Of a DNA stretch of 64,000 nt, positions 8,555 through 18,851 are shown piece by piece (position 1 is the stretch's first letter; the number at the start of each line of letters is the position of its first letter). The stretch is from an uncultured Eubacteriales bacterium (GTDB taxonomy: Bacteria; Bacillota; Clostridia; Oscillospirales; QAMX01): contig CAKTEH010000007.1 in the NCBI GenBank assembly GCA_934546935.1, positions 65,531 through 129,530 on the forward strand, given 5' to 3'. Under the pieces are notes generated by a model, which was not told the DNA's origin, made no database searches, and saw nothing but the letters and a program-made list of their open reading frames with translations. Both the position numbers and the translations under genes were made by a program.

Positions 8555-9415
8555 ATGGAAAAGATCGATAACTGGCAGCGCGCCCGGATCCTGGTCGAAG
8601 CGCTGCCTTATATTCAGGAATATACCAATAAAATTGTCGTGATCAAATACGGCGGAAATGCCATGACAAGCGATGAACTGAAAAATGCGGTGATGGGCGA
8701 TATCATCCTCATGTCGCTCATCGGCGTGCGGCCTGTGCTCGTCCATGGCGGCGGGCCGGAGATTACCGAAATGCTCAAAAAAATCGGAAAACAGTCTGAA
8801 TTTGTCAATGGGCTTCGCGTTACCGACCGGGAAACGGTGGATATTGTGCAAATGGTACTCGCCGGGAAAGTCAACAAAAGCCTTGTCAACCTCCTGGAAA
8901 ATAAGGGCGGCCACGCTATTGGGCTGAGCGGGATGGACGGCAGCATGATCCAGGCGAAGAAGAAGGATGAGCGGCTCGGATATGTCGGGGAAATTACAGA
9001 CGTCAATGTCCGGCCGATCCTGGATGTTATTGCGCAGGGCTATATTCCGGTTGTCTCCACTGTCGGCTGCGACAGCGAGGGCAATGCCTATAACATTAAC
9101 GCTGATACCGCTGCGGCACGCATTGCCGGCGCGCTGGAGGCAGAAAGCCTGATTACGCTGACGGATATATCCGGAATCCTGCGTGACTGCAATGACCCGG
9201 AAAGCCTGATCCCGGAAGTGCGTGTCAGCGAGGTGCCGGGTCTGATTGAAGCGGGCGTCATATCCGGCGGCATGATCCCGAAGGTGGAATGCTGTGTTGA
9301 CGCCATTGCCTGCGGCGTAAAAAAAGTGTTTATTATTGACGGCCGTATCCCGCATGCAATCCTGATAGAAACGCTGACGGATGAGGGGCTGGGTACGATG
9401 GTGCTGGGAGGTTAA
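8555..9415 (+). CDS. argB: Acetylglutamate kinase
   Basis: A 286-residue amino acid kinase that phosphorylates N-acetylglutamate. It shows VVIKYGGNAM (28-37, phosphate-binding Lys), the substrate loop VHGGGPEI (63-70) and a C-terminal INADTAAARIA block. The N-terminal helix (ALPYIQEYTNK) is of the type that mediates hexamer formation and arginine feedback inhibition in regulated homologues; that this enzyme is inhibited is inference. argD follows three bases after the stop. Confidence 0.96.
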   Translation: MEKIDNWQRARILVEALPYIQEYTNKIVVIKYGGNAMTSDELKNAVMGDIILMSLIGVRPVLVHGGGPEITEMLKKIGKQSEFVNGLRVTDRETVDIVQMVLAGKVNKSLVNLLENKGGHAIGLSGMDGSMIQAKKKDERLGYVGEITDVNVRPILDVIAQGYIPVVSTVGCDSEGNAYNINADTAAARIAGALEAESLITLTDISGILRDCNDPESLIPEVRVSEVPGLIEAGVISGGMIPKVECCVDAIACGVKKVFIIDGRIPHAILIETLTDEGLGTMVLGG

Positions 9416-9418
9416 AAC

Positions 9419-10585
9419 ATGGATATAAAGCAACTTGATCAAAGCTATATCGCGCCGACTTATGCGCGCTTTCCCCTAAATCTGGTTTCCGGCTCCGGCT
9501 CACTGGTGCGCGACGATGAGGGACGGGAATATATCGATCTGGGTACCGGGATTGCGGTCAATACCTTCGGCCTGTGCGATGAAATCTGGGTTCAGGCCGT
9601 GACGGCCCAGCTGCACACGATGCAGCATGCGTCAAACCTGTATTATACCGGACCCTGCGCGCAGCTTGCGCAGATGTTGTGCGAGAAAACCGGGATGAGT
9701 AAGGTCTTTTTTTCCAATTCCGGCGCAGAGGCCAATGAATGCCTGATCAAAGCTGCACGTAAGTGGGCAGCACAGCACAAAGGACCGGAATACAATACCA
9801 TTATTACGCTGAAAAACAGCTTCCATGGCCGCACAATCACAACCCTTGCAGCAACTGGACAGGATGTATTCCATCAGGATTTCCTGCCGCTGACCGAGGG
9901 ATTTGCCTATGCAGAAGCCAATAATATCACGGACCTGACCGAAAAAATCAAAACGCATAAATGTGCCGGTATCCTTTTCGAATGTGTCCAGGGCGAAGGT
10001 GGCGTTGTACCGCTGTCCCAGGCGTTTGTCCAGGCTATGGCACAGCTTGCACGGCAGGAAGACATTCTGCTTTTGTGCGACGAGGTGCAGACCGGCAATG
10101 GACGCACCGGAAAGCTGTACAGTTATATGCATTATGGCATCACACCGGATATTGTTTCGACTGCCAAGGGCCTCGGCGGGGGGCTGCCGCTTGGCGCGAC
10201 GCTGATGTGTGCGAAACTGGACGGCGTGCTGACCGCCGGGACTCACGGTTCCACTTTTGGCGGGAATCCTGTGTGCTGTGCAGGCGCTATCAATGTGCTC
10301 TCCCGAATCGACGATTCCCTGCTTGCGCAAGTAGAGGAGAAGTCGGGATATATTGTTGAGACGCTGACCGGCGCGCCGGGCGTCGAAAGCGTCAGCGGAA
10401 TGGGCCTGATGCTTGGCGTAAAAACTGTGCGCGACGCAGGAGAGGTAATTGCAGCCTGTATGGAAAAAGGCGTGCTGGTAATCAAGGCCAAGGATAAGGT
10501 GCGCTTGCTTCCGGCGTTGAATATTCCGTGGCCCCAGCTAAAAAGTGCAATTGGCATACTCAAAGACGTGTGCGCGGGAGCATAA
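9419..10585 (+). CDS. argD: Acetylornithine aminotransferase
   Basis: A 388-residue class III PLP aminotransferase that makes N-acetylornithine from the semialdehyde and glutamate. It shows SNSGAEANE (99-107), DEVQTGNGRTG (221-231) and the PLP lysine Lys250 in STAKGLGGG. The 12-base gap to argF and strong AGGAGG-type site place it within the same operon. Confidence 0.96.
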   Translation: MDIKQLDQSYIAPTYARFPLNLVSGSGSLVRDDEGREYIDLGTGIAVNTFGLCDEIWVQAVTAQLHTMQHASNLYYTGPCAQLAQMLCEKTGMSKVFFSNSGAEANECLIKAARKWAAQHKGPEYNTIITLKNSFHGRTITTLAATGQDVFHQDFLPLTEGFAYAEANNITDLTEKIKTHKCAGILFECVQGEGGVVPLSQAFVQAMAQLARQEDILLLCDEVQTGNGRTGKLYSYMHYGITPDIVSTAKGLGGGLPLGATLMCAKLDGVLTAGTHGSTFGGNPVCCAGAINVLSRIDDSLLAQVEEKSGYIVETLTGAPGVESVSGMGLMLGVKTVRDAGEVIAACMEKGVLVIKAKDKVRLLPALNIPWPQLKSAIGILKDVCAGA

Positions 10586-10597
10586 AGGAGGAGCGTT

Positions 10598-11596
10598 ATG
10601 AATTTTCAGGGCAGGAGTTTTTTAAAGCTTCTGGATTATACGCCGCAGGAGATCACCGCGCTGCTTGATACCGCTGCAGCGCTGAAAGCGATGAAAAAGG
10701 CTGGAAAGGCGCACGATGTACTGCGCGGGAAAAATATTGCGCTGATTTTTGAAAAGACCAGCACCCGTACACGTTGTAGCTTTGAGGTTGCGGCGTATGA
10801 CTTGGGGATGGGCGTGACTTATCTTGATCCTGCTGGTTCACAGATCGGGAAAAAAGAGAGTATTGCCGATACTGCGCGGGTGCTTGGCAGGATTTACGAT
10901 GGCATTGAATACCGCGGGTTTGGGCAGGAAATCGTTGAAACGCTGGCCGCCCATGCGGGCGTCCCGGTTTGGAACGGACTGACCAACGAATTCCATCCTA
11001 CGCAGATCCTGGCGGATTTACTGACAATCCGGGAACATTTTGGTACGCTTTCCGGGAAAAAACTCGTCTATATGGGCGACGCCCGCTATAACATGGGCAA
11101 TTCCTTAATGGTTGGATGTGCGAAGATGGGGATGCATTTTGTCGCCTGTGCGCCGCAGGCTTATTTCCCGTCTGAAGGGTTGATTGAAAGCTGCCGCAGT
11201 ATTGCCGCGCAGACCGGCGCAGTTTTGGAGTTTGAAACGGATCCGAAGAAAGCGGCAGAAGGCGCAGATGTGGTTTACACTGATGTCTGGGTTTCGATGG
11301 GTGAACCGGATGGGGTGTGGCGTGAACGGATCGAAGCGCTGCTGCCATACCAGGTGAATGCACAATTGATGAAAAGCGCCGGAGAACAGGCTGTGTTTAT
11401 GCACTGCCTGCCTGCATTCCACGATTTAAATACCGGTATTGGCCGTGAAGTGGGGGAAAAATTCGGGCTTGAGGCACTTGAAGTCACGGACGAAGTGTTT
11501 GAAAGCGCCCAGTCGGTTGTTTTTGACGAGGCAGAAAACCGAATGCATACGATCAAGGCTGTATTATATGCAAGCCTGACGGGGAAAACCTTATGA
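10598..11596 (+). CDS. argF: Ornithine carbamoyltransferase
   Basis: 332 residues. It joins carbamoyl phosphate and ornithine to give citrulline. The carbamoyl-phosphate loop STRTR (55-59, followed by CSFE) and the ornithine loop HCLPAFHD near residue 269 are present; FHPTQ lies between them. The stop overlaps the start of carA by four bases (ATGA), matching the use of CarAB product by this enzyme. Confidence 0.97.
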   Translation: MNFQGRSFLKLLDYTPQEITALLDTAAALKAMKKAGKAHDVLRGKNIALIFEKTSTRTRCSFEVAAYDLGMGVTYLDPAGSQIGKKESIADTARVLGRIYDGIEYRGFGQEIVETLAAHAGVPVWNGLTNEFHPTQILADLLTIREHFGTLSGKKLVYMGDARYNMGNSLMVGCAKMGMHFVACAPQAYFPSEGLIESCRSIAAQTGAVLEFETDPKKAAEGADVVYTDVWVSMGEPDGVWRERIEALLPYQVNAQLMKSAGEQAVFMHCLPAFHDLNTGIGREVGEKFGLEALEVTDEVFESAQSVVFDEAENRMHTIKAVLYASLTGKTL

Positions 11597-12666
11597 AAAA
11601 AGCCTACTTAGCGTTGGCGGACGGGCAGGTATTTGAAGGTTTTTCTTTCGGCGCGCCGCCGCAGGGGCTTGGGGAGCTGGTTTTTACGACCGGGATGTGC
11701 GGTTATCTTGAAACATTAACCGATCCCAGCTATTGCGGGCAGATTGTACTGCAAACTTTTCCGCTGATTGGAAATTACGGTGTTATCGAAGAGGATTTTG
11801 AGGGGAAAAGCCATGTCCGCGGCTATGTTGTGCGGGAATACTGTGCGCATCCCTCTAATTTCCGCTGTGCGTATGATCTGGATACGTATTTGAAAGAAAA
11901 TGGAATCCCTGGGATTTATGGGGTGGATACACGGCAGATTACCCGGATTATTCGGGAAAATGGAGTCATGAATGCCGCAATTTGCGGCCGGATCCCGGAG
12001 GATTTCTCTGAAATCGCCGCTTACCGTGTTGTAAATGCGGTGGCGGCAACCTCCTGTGCGGCGCCTTTTGTGTGCCCGGCACAGGGAGAACGCCGGGCAC
12101 GTGTCGTAATGCTTGATTATGGTGCAAAGGGGAATATTGCCCGTTGCCTTGCGGCGCGGGGCTGCGAGGTGACCGTGCTTCCGCATAACGCTTCTGCGCA
12201 GGACGTCCTCGCCCTTGCGCCGGATGGGGTAATGCTTTCCAATGGCCCTGGCGATCCGGCAGAGAATATCTATGAAATTGCGCAGATTGAAAAGCTTTTG
12301 GGACAGGTGCCGGTGTTTGGAATCTGTCTTGGACATCAGCTTTTGGCGCTTGCCGCTGGCGGAAGCACGCACAAGCTGCGCTATGGCCACCGCGGCGTAA
12401 ACCAGCCGGTCCGGGAGCTTGCGACAGGCCGTACTTATATAACCAGCCAGAACCATGGCTATGCTGTGGAGCCGGAAGGGGCTGCGCAGGGAAAGCTGAG
12501 CTATGTAAACGCAAACGACGGTACCTGTGAAGGGATGGACTATCCTTCACTGCACGCCTTTTCTGTGCAATTCCATCCGGAGGCGCGGCCTGGCCCGGCT
12601 GACTGTGCGTTTCTGTTTGACCGGTTTGCCAGTATGATAGGGGGGAAAGCGGATGCCAAGAGATGA
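11593..12666 (+). CDS. carA: Carbamoyl phosphate synthetase small subunit
   Basis: 357 residues, the glutamine amidotransferase subunit that feeds ammonia to CarB. The C-terminal class I domain carries the triad Cys245 (GICLGHQ), His328 and Glu330 (QFHPEA). The N-terminal CPSase domain is intact. It overlaps carB by 14 bases. Its place in an arg cluster suggests arginine control, although pyrimidine synthesis would need the same product. Confidence 0.97.
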   Translation: MKKAYLALADGQVFEGFSFGAPPQGLGELVFTTGMCGYLETLTDPSYCGQIVLQTFPLIGNYGVIEEDFEGKSHVRGYVVREYCAHPSNFRCAYDLDTYLKENGIPGIYGVDTRQITRIIRENGVMNAAICGRIPEDFSEIAAYRVVNAVAATSCAAPFVCPAQGERRARVVMLDYGAKGNIARCLAARGCEVTVLPHNASAQDVLALAPDGVMLSNGPGDPAENIYEIAQIEKLLGQVPVFGICLGHQLLALAAGGSTHKLRYGHRGVNQPVRELATGRTYITSQNHGYAVEPEGAAQGKLSYVNANDGTCEGMDYPSLHAFSVQFHPEARPGPADCAFLFDRFASMIGGKADAKR

Positions 12667-15600
12667 AAGCATAAAAAAGGTGCTCGTCATCGGTTCCGGG
12701 CCGATTGTTATCGGTCAGGCGGCGGAGTTCGATTACGCCGGAGCCCAGGCATGCCGTGTGCTGCGGGATGCGGGCGTATGCGTTGTTTTAGTTAATTCCA
12801 ACCCTGCCACGATTATGACCGACAGTGCGCTTGCCGACGCAATTTATCTTGAACCTTTAACGGAAACCACAGTCCGGCGCATTATTGAGAAAGAAAAGCC
12901 GGACAGCCTGCTTGCAGGTCTCGGCGGGCAGACCGGGTTGACACTGGCTATGCAGCTGCATCATGATGGTTTTCTCGCCTCACATGGCGCGCGCCTGATT
13001 GGCGTCAATGCGGATGCCATTGACCGGGCAGAGGATCGCCAGCTGTTTAAGGAGACGATGCAGCGCATTGGGGAGCCGGTGATCCCGTCGGATATTGCAA
13101 CACAGGTGGCTGAGGCGCTGGAGATCGCGTCGCGTATCGGCTATCCGGTAATTGTGCGGCCCGCGTTTACGCTGGGCGGTACCGGCGGAGGTGTTGCGGA
13201 AACGCCGCAGCAGCTGCAAGCCGTTGCTTATACGGGTTTAGAAGCCTCCCCAATTCACCAGATCCTGGTTGAACGCTATATCTACGGATGGAAAGAAATC
13301 GAGTTTGAAACCATGCGCGACAGTGCCGGCAACGTCATTGCCGTGTGCAGCATGGAAAACTTTGACCCTGTCGGCGTGCACACAGGGGACAGTATTGTTG
13401 TCGCCCCGGCGCTGACGCTGGCGGACCGGGAATACCAGATGCTGCGCTCCGCCGCGCTGCATATTATTTCTGAGCTTGGGATCGTTGGCGGGTGCAATTG
13501 TCAGTTTGCACTTAACCCCGACAGCTTTGAATATGCGGTGATTGAAGTCAACCCGCGCGTGTCGCGCTCTTCGGCGCTGGCGTCTAAGGCGACTGGATAT
13601 CCTATCGCCAAGCTGACGACCAGAATTGCTCTGGGATACACCCTTGATGAAATTGAAAATGATATTACAGGGAAAACCTGCGCCTGCTTTGAACCTACGC
13701 TCGACTATGTCGTCGTCAAGCTGCCGAAGTGGCCCTTTGACAAATTCGCCGGATCCTCGCGGATGCTTGGCACCCAGATGAAGGCAACCGGTGAAGTCAT
13801 GGCGATCGGGCAGAGCTTTGAAGCGGCGCTGATGAAGGCGGTGCGCGGTGCAGAAATTTCCCTGGATACGCTCAACGCTGCGCCGGAATCCGGTCTTCCG
13901 CTGCTGGATCGCCTGCACAATTGCGATGATATGCGTCTATTTACCGTGTTTGAAGCGCTGAAGTCGGGTGTTCCAATCGAGGAAATTTTTTCAATCACCC
14001 GCATCGACCGTTTTTTCCTGTATAAACTGAAAAACCTGGTGGATTTTGAGGCGCAGCTGGCGGATGGCGTCACAGATGGGCTGTACCGGGAAGGAAAACG
14101 GCTGGGTTATCCCGACGCTGCGCTTGCCCGCCTTTCTGACAGCGCTTTACCGCCGCATCAGGCCGCTTCTTATAAAATGGTGGATACCTGCGGCGCGGAA
14201 TTTGACGCCAGGACGCCTTATTTTTATGCATGCGCGGATTCCTACTGTGAATCGCGCAGCTTCCGGCGTTCGGGTAAGCCGGTGATTTTAGTACTTGGTT
14301 CTGGGCCGATCCGCATCGGGCAGGGCATTGAATTTGACTATTCCTGTGTTCATTGCGTCTGGGCGCTGAAGCAGATGGGCTATGATGTGGTGATGGTGAA
14401 CAACAACCCGGAAACGGTCTCCACGGATTATGATACTGCCGACCGGCTGTATTTTGAACCGCTGACCGGTGAAGATGTGATGGACATTATCCGTGTCGAG
14501 CGGCCGGTAGGCGTAGTGGTAGCTTTTGGCGGCCAAACGGCGATTAAGCTGACGAAGTTTTTAGACCGGCAGGGAGTTGCAATACTCGGTACCAGTGCCG
14601 AAGGGATTGATCTGGCTGAAGACCGGGAGCGTTTTGATGCGCTGCTGGAATCGCTTTCCGTGCGCCGTCCGCGCGGTATGGGTGTGCATACCCTTGATGA
14701 AGCGTTGGCCGCGGCAGAATCGCTGGGTTATCCTGTGCTTCTGCGCCCGAGCTATGTGATTGGCGGTCAGAATATGAAAATCGTGCATGACGAACGGGAA
14801 ACCCGCCTGTATATGGAGCGGATCCTGGCGCAGGGGATCGATAACCCGGTATTGGTTGATAAGTATATGCAGGGTACGGAACTGGAGGTTGACGTCATTT
14901 CCGACGGCCTCGATGTGCTGATCCCGGGCGTTATGGAGCATATCGAACGCGCGGGCGTACACAGCGGCGATTCTATTGCCGTATATCCGCCCTACAATTT
15001 GAATGACAAGATGATGCAAACGCTGGTGAAAACCTCGACCCGGCTTGCACTTGCGCTGGGCACGCGGGGCTTGGTGAACATCCAGTACCTGATCTATGAG
15101 GGGGAACTGTATGTCATCGAGGTCAATCCGCGTGCGTCGCGCACGGTGCCCTATATCAGCAAGGTTACCGGCGTGCCAATGGTGGATATTGCTTCGCGTG
15201 TCATGCTTGGGGAAAGCCTTGTCTCTTGTGGCTATGGGACTGGCCTGTATAAAACGCCGCCTTATGTCGCAGTTAAGGTGCCTGTTTTTTCGTTTGAAAA
15301 GCTCTCCGATGCCAACGCCTACCTCGGCCCTGAGATGAAATCCACCGGGGAAGTGCTCGGGCTTGGTAAAAACCTGACAGAGGCGTTGTATAAAGGGCTT
15401 ACCTCGGCGGGCATGCTTGCGCCGACTGCCGCGCATGAAGACATTGGCGTGTTCATCAGTGTCGATACGCATGACCAGCTTGAAATTGTCTCTGTCGCCA
15501 AAAAGTTTGCGGATCTGGGGTGCCCGATTTATGCGACGCCGGAAACGGCCGCCTCTATTGCCGCGCTGGGTATTGATGTGACACAGGTCGACGGAATTGG

Positions 15601-16681
15601 ACACAGCGACGCTGTATTCCGTCTTATGGAGTCTGGATGTATCCGCTATTTGATCTATACCGGTGCGTTGCTGGATTCCACAGTGGATGACTATATTGCC
15701 CTGCACCGCCGTGCTCTGCAGCTTTCTATTCCCTGCCTGACCTCGCTTGATACGGCCAGCGCATTGGCAGATACGATTGCGGCGCGCTGGACACAGCGCA
15801 ACACGGAACTGGTTGACATAAACCATCTCCGAACCCAGCGGCGCATTTTGGAATTTGTCAAGATGCAGGCAACGGGCGACGATTATATTTTCATCGAAAA
15901 TTTTGACGGGGAGATCTCCTGTCCGGAATCGCTGTGCATTGATTTGTGTAACCGGCACAAAGGCGTCGGCGGATTCGGCATTGTGCTGCTTGAACGTTCC
16001 ACAGTCGCGGACGCAAAGATGCGCATTTTTAACCGTGACGGCAGCGAGGCGCAGATGGCGGGAAACTGCATCCGTTGCGTGGCAAAATACCTGTACGACC
16101 GGGCTTGCGTCCACGGCGACAAGCTTAGTATCGAGACAGCCGGCGGCGTGCGCACGCTTACCGTTTATACTGCGGACGGGCTTGTAACGATGGCGAGTGT
16201 CGATATGGGGCGGGCGGAATTCGAAGTGGAAAAAATCCCCTGTACGCTTCCCGGCTTGGAAGTGCTTGACCGGCCGGTATCATTTGGGGGCCAGGAATAC
16301 CGTATCAGCTGTATATCGATGGGCAACCCGCATTGCGTTGTATTTTGCCCGCGCGTTGACGCGTTGGATCTTGCGCAGCTGGGTCCGCTGTTTGAAAACG
16401 CGTCGTTTTTTCCGGAACGCGTGAATACAGAGTTTGTGCGTATGGTGAATGCACATACGCTGAAAATGCGTGTTTACGAGCGTGGTTCCGGTGAGACCTG
16501 GGCTTGCGGTACTGGCGCCTGTGCCGCGGTTGCCGCGGCCTGCCGCCTTGGATTCTGTCCGGAAGGGGAGGATATCACCGTAAAGGTGCGCGGCGGCGAC
16601 CTGATCGTCAATTACACGCCCCAGCGCGTGATCCTGACCGGCGACGCCGCACAGGTGTACGAGGGCAGGACTGTATATTGA
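12653..16681 (+). CDS. carB: CarB fused to a DapF-like epimerase domain
   Basis: 1342 residues, about 270 more than usual CarB. Residues 1 to about 1060 form a complete carbamoyl phosphate synthetase large subunit: two ATP-grasp halves (IVIGQAAEFDYAG near 19 and IRIGQGIEFDYSCVH near 550) and a C-terminal MGS-like regulatory domain (about 935-1060). From about 1064 the protein continues without a break into a diaminopimelate-epimerase-like domain (RILEFVKMQATGDDY to the end) containing GNPHCV (1224-1229) and ACGTGAC with Cys1285. The other catalytic Cys of DapF, in CGNG, aligns with Ala1136 (MAGNCIRC), with a Cys three residues later (Cys1139). No stop or ribosome binding site separates the domains. 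CarB function is secure; epimerase activity is uncertain. Confidence 0.95.
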   Translation: MPRDESIKKVLVIGSGPIVIGQAAEFDYAGAQACRVLRDAGVCVVLVNSNPATIMTDSALADAIYLEPLTETTVRRIIEKEKPDSLLAGLGGQTGLTLAMQLHHDGFLASHGARLIGVNADAIDRAEDRQLFKETMQRIGEPVIPSDIATQVAEALEIASRIGYPVIVRPAFTLGGTGGGVAETPQQLQAVAYTGLEASPIHQILVERYIYGWKEIEFETMRDSAGNVIAVCSMENFDPVGVHTGDSIVVAPALTLADREYQMLRSAALHIISELGIVGGCNCQFALNPDSFEYAVIEVNPRVSRSSALASKATGYPIAKLTTRIALGYTLDEIENDITGKTCACFEPTLDYVVVKLPKWPFDKFAGSSRMLGTQMKATGEVMAIGQSFEAALMKAVRGAEISLDTLNAAPESGLPLLDRLHNCDDMRLFTVFEALKSGVPIEEIFSITRIDRFFLYKLKNLVDFEAQLADGVTDGLYREGKRLGYPDAALARLSDSALPPHQAASYKMVDTCGAEFDARTPYFYACADSYCESRSFRRSGKPVILVLGSGPIRIGQGIEFDYSCVHCVWALKQMGYDVVMVNNNPETVSTDYDTADRLYFEPLTGEDVMDIIRVERPVGVVVAFGGQTAIKLTKFLDRQGVAILGTSAEGIDLAEDRERFDALLESLSVRRPRGMGVHTLDEALAAAESLGYPVLLRPSYVIGGQNMKIVHDERETRLYMERILAQGIDNPVLVDKYMQGTELEVDVISDGLDVLIPGVMEHIERAGVHSGDSIAVYPPYNLNDKMMQTLVKTSTRLALALGTRGLVNIQYLIYEGELYVIEVNPRASRTVPYISKVTGVPMVDIASRVMLGESLVSCGYGTGLYKTPPYVAVKVPVFSFEKLSDANAYLGPEMKSTGEVLGLGKNLTEALYKGLTSAGMLAPTAAHEDIGVFISVDTHDQLEIVSVAKKFADLGCPIYATPETAASIAALGIDVTQVDGIGHSDAVFRLMESGCIRYLIYTGALLDSTVDDYIALHRRALQLSIPCLTSLDTASALADTIAARWTQRNTELVDINHLRTQRRILEFVKMQATGDDYIFIENFDGEISCPESLCIDLCNRHKGVGGFGIVLLERSTVADAKMRIFNRDGSEAQMAGNCIRCVAKYLYDRACVHGDKLSIETAGGVRTLTVYTADGLVTMASVDMGRAEFEVEKIPCTLPGLEVLDRPVSFGGQEYRISCISMGNPHCVVFCPRVDALDLAQLGPLFENASFFPERVNTEFVRMVNAHTLKMRVYERGSGETWACGTGACAAVAAACRLGFCPEGEDITVKVRGGDLIVNYTPQRVILTGDAAQVYEGRTVY

Positions 16682-16886
16682 ATCGTATGCATAGAAAACC
16701 ATGCCAAAATAAACCGGCCAGGATTTTGAACCGTGTTTCGCACAGAGCCGGGTGGAAACTTCGTTCTATATTTTTGTAAAGAAATCAGCAGAAAGTATGC
16801 GTTTTCTCAAAATTCACAAAGCTTTAAAGCAAGAATGGTTTTGCATAGTGGAAACCGACAAATTTGGAAATCTGGCTTGGAAATAA

Positions 16887-16941
16887 TTGACATTTCAGAA
16901 AAAATATTTATAATAATAAATATATACGAATAATATGCAAT
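16887..16941 (+). promoter_or_regulatory. Promoter and candidate operator of argG
   Basis: TTGACA at 16887-16892, a 16-base spacer and TATAAT at 16909-16914. TACGAATAATATGCAAT (16925-16941) follows and resembles both the Gram-positive ARG box and the element over the arg operon promoter at 4901-4925. The 272-base gap after carB holds no clear terminator, so read-through is possible. Confidence 0.75.
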
Positions 16942-16953
16942 GGAGGCGTTCCC

Positions 16954-18183
16954 ATGAATAAAGAAAATGTCAAAAAAGTGGTTTTAGCGTATTCCGGCGG
17001 CCTGGATACTTCGATCATTATCCCTTGGCTGAAGGAAAACTACAACAATTGCGAGGTCGTTGCGGTTTCCGCCAATGTCGGCCAGGGAGATGAACTCGAC
17101 GGGCTGGAGGAAAAAGCGAAGAAGACCGGCGCAAGCAAGCTCTATATTCTTGACCTGACAAAAGAGTTTGTTGAGGATTATATTTTCCCGACGCTTAAGG
17201 CCGGCGCCAAATATGAAGACGATTATCTGCTGGGCACTTCGTTTGCCCGCCCGGTAATTGCCAAGCACATTGTGGAAATTGCAAAAGCCGAGGGCGCGGA
17301 CGCCATTTGCCATGGCTGCACTGGAAAAGGAAACGATCAGGTGCGTTTTGAATTGTCCATTAAGGCGTTTGCGCCGGATATGCCGATCATCGCCCCGTGG
17401 AGGGAATGGGACATTAAAAGCCGCGACGAAGAGATTGATTACGCCGAGGCGCACAATATCCCGCTGAAAATCAGCCGGGAAACCAATTATTCCAAGGATA
17501 AAAACCTCTGGCATCTTTCGCATGAAGGGCTTGATCTGGAGGATCCGGCCAATGAGCCGCAGTATAATAAACCCGGATTTTTGGAAATGTCTGTTTCCCC
17601 GGAAATGGCGCCGGATAAGCCTACCTATGTGAAAATCGGCTTTGAAAAAGGCATTCCGGTTTCTGTCGATGGCGAAAAGCTTGATGCAGTGGCTATTGTC
17701 GAAAAGCTCAATGCGCTTGGCGGTGCAAATGGAATCGGGCTGGCTGATCTGGTGGAAAACCGGCTTGTCGGTATGAAGTCGCGCGGCGTCTACGAAACGC
17801 CCGGCGGGACGATCCTTTATAAAGCCCATGCGGTACTGGAAACGCTGTGCCTTGACCGTGATACCCAACATTACAAATCGCTTGTTGCGCAGAAATATGC
17901 CGAGCTTGTTTACTTCGGCCAGTGGTTTACGCCTTTGCGTGAAGCGCTCGACGCTTTTGTTGACGTGACGCAGCAGACTGTTACGGGCGAAGTAACGCTC
18001 AAATTATATAAGGGGAATCTCATCCATGCCGGAGTCACTTCCCCGTATTCGCTTTACAGCGAGGAAATTGCCACGTTTGATGCCGACGACGTTTACGACC
18101 AGAGCCAGGCAGAGGGATTCATCAATCTGTTTGGCCTTCCGATCAAGGTGGCGGCTTCTATGAAAAAGAAGCTGGGCCAATAA
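16954..18183 (+). CDS. argG: Argininosuccinate synthase
   Basis: 409 residues. It condenses citrulline and aspartate with ATP hydrolysis to AMP. The PP-loop AYSGGLDTS (12-20) and the block [14 protein letters not shown] that contacts substrate are present. GGAGG precedes the ATG. It has its own promoter although it lies behind the arg operon, and it completes the pathway together with argH at the other end. Confidence 0.97.
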   Translation: MNKENVKKVVLAYSGGLDTSIIIPWLKENYNNCEVVAVSANVGQGDELDGLEEKAKKTGASKLYILDLTKEFVEDYIFPTLKAGAKYEDDYLLGTSFARPVIAKHIVEIAKAEGADAICHGCTGKGNDQVRFELSIKAFAPDMPIIAPWREWDIKSRDEEIDYAEAHNIPLKISRETNYSKDKNLWHLSHEGLDLEDPANEPQYNKPGFLEMSVSPEMAPDKPTYVKIGFEKGIPVSVDGEKLDAVAIVEKLNALGGANGIGLADLVENRLVGMKSRGVYETPGGTILYKAHAVLETLCLDRDTQHYKSLVAQKYAELVYFGQWFTPLREALDAFVDVTQQTVTGEVTLKLYKGNLIHAGVTSPYSLYSEEIATFDADDVYDQSQAEGFINLFGLPIKVAASMKKKLGQ

Positions 18184-18227
18184 TTGCTTTTTTCCTTTTC
18201 TAACGATAAGCCATCCTCAGAGGATGC

Positions 18228-18266
18228 AAAAGGCCGGGAGGTATTTGCCTCCCGGCCTTTTGTTTT
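18228..18266 (+). terminator. Rho-independent terminator of argG
   Basis: A 14-bp stem (18228-18241 with 18248-18261) and a GTTTT tail. A small hairpin (CATCCTCAGAGGATG) lies just upstream. Confidence 0.9.
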
Positions 18267-18316
18267 GGGCAAGCGGCGCAGATGTATGCCGTTTTCCGTC
18301 AGCTTAAGCCCTGATT

Positions 18317-18346
18317 TTTACAACTGGCGGAAAAACGCTGTACAAT
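18317..18346 (+). promoter_or_regulatory. Likely promoter of the LytTR operon
   Basis: TTTACA (18317-18322), an 18-base spacer and TACAAT (18341-18346). If used, transcription would begin near 18353, which rules out an ATG at 18351 as the start and favours the GTG at 18393. Confidence 0.55.
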
Positions 18347-18392
18347 AGTTATGCATTTTGTTAAGATAGGAAACAGAAAGGGCGGGGAAACG

Positions 18393-18851
18393 GTGAAGAT
18401 TATTATAGAGGAAATTGGCCCGGATCTTGAGGAAGAACTGATCCTGCGCTGCAGGGTGGTTGATGAGGATATGCTCAGGTTGCTCAACCATATAAAAACG
18501 CTGCATACCGGCCTTGTTGCTGCACATGGAGAAACTTTATACCGGCTGACACTGGATGAAATTTTCTATTTTGAGATTGTAGATGGGAAGGGATTTTTCT
18601 ACTGCCGGGATCAGGTCTATGAGGCAAGACTTAAGCTGTATGCTTTCGAGGAGATTTGCCGCGGCACAGGCTTTTTCCGCGCTTCGAAATCTATGATTCT
18701 CAATGCCGACAAGATTGTAAGCATCGCGCCCTCGTTGTCGGGACGTTTTACAGCAACGCTTTCCAACGGGGAAAAGGTTGTCGTTTCGCGGCAGTATGTT
18801 AATGAGCTGAAACGCCGCATCGGGATGGAGCCGGGAGGAATGGGTATATGA
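18393..18851 (+). CDS. LytTR-domain DNA-binding regulator
   Basis: 152 residues from the GTG. The C-terminal two thirds are a LytTR domain (ETLYRLTLDEIFYFEIVDGKG... to ...VVVSRQYVNELKRRI), which binds DNA with a beta-fold. No receiver domain precedes it, as in the LytTR/DUF3021 class, whose membrane partner is thought to control its activity. The start is set by GGGCGGGG seven bases upstream and by promoter position; an ATG at 18351 would add 14 residues. It overlaps the next gene by four bases, so the pair is coupled. Confidence 0.88.
   Translation: MKIIIEEIGPDLEEELILRCRVVDEDMLRLLNHIKTLHTGLVAAHGETLYRLTLDEIFYFEIVDGKGFFYCRDQVYEARLKLYAFEEICRGTGFFRASKSMILNADKIVSIAPSLSGRFTATLSNGEKVVVSRQYVNELKRRIGMEPGGMGI

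Noticed and set aside
14561..16114. 517-codon open frame antisense to carB
   Set aside because: It lies entirely within carB, has no recognisable domain and follows the codon-bias shadow expected opposite a GC-rich third position. Many similar antisense frames (for example 13238-13918, 31357-32037, 48805-49869) were dropped for the same reason.
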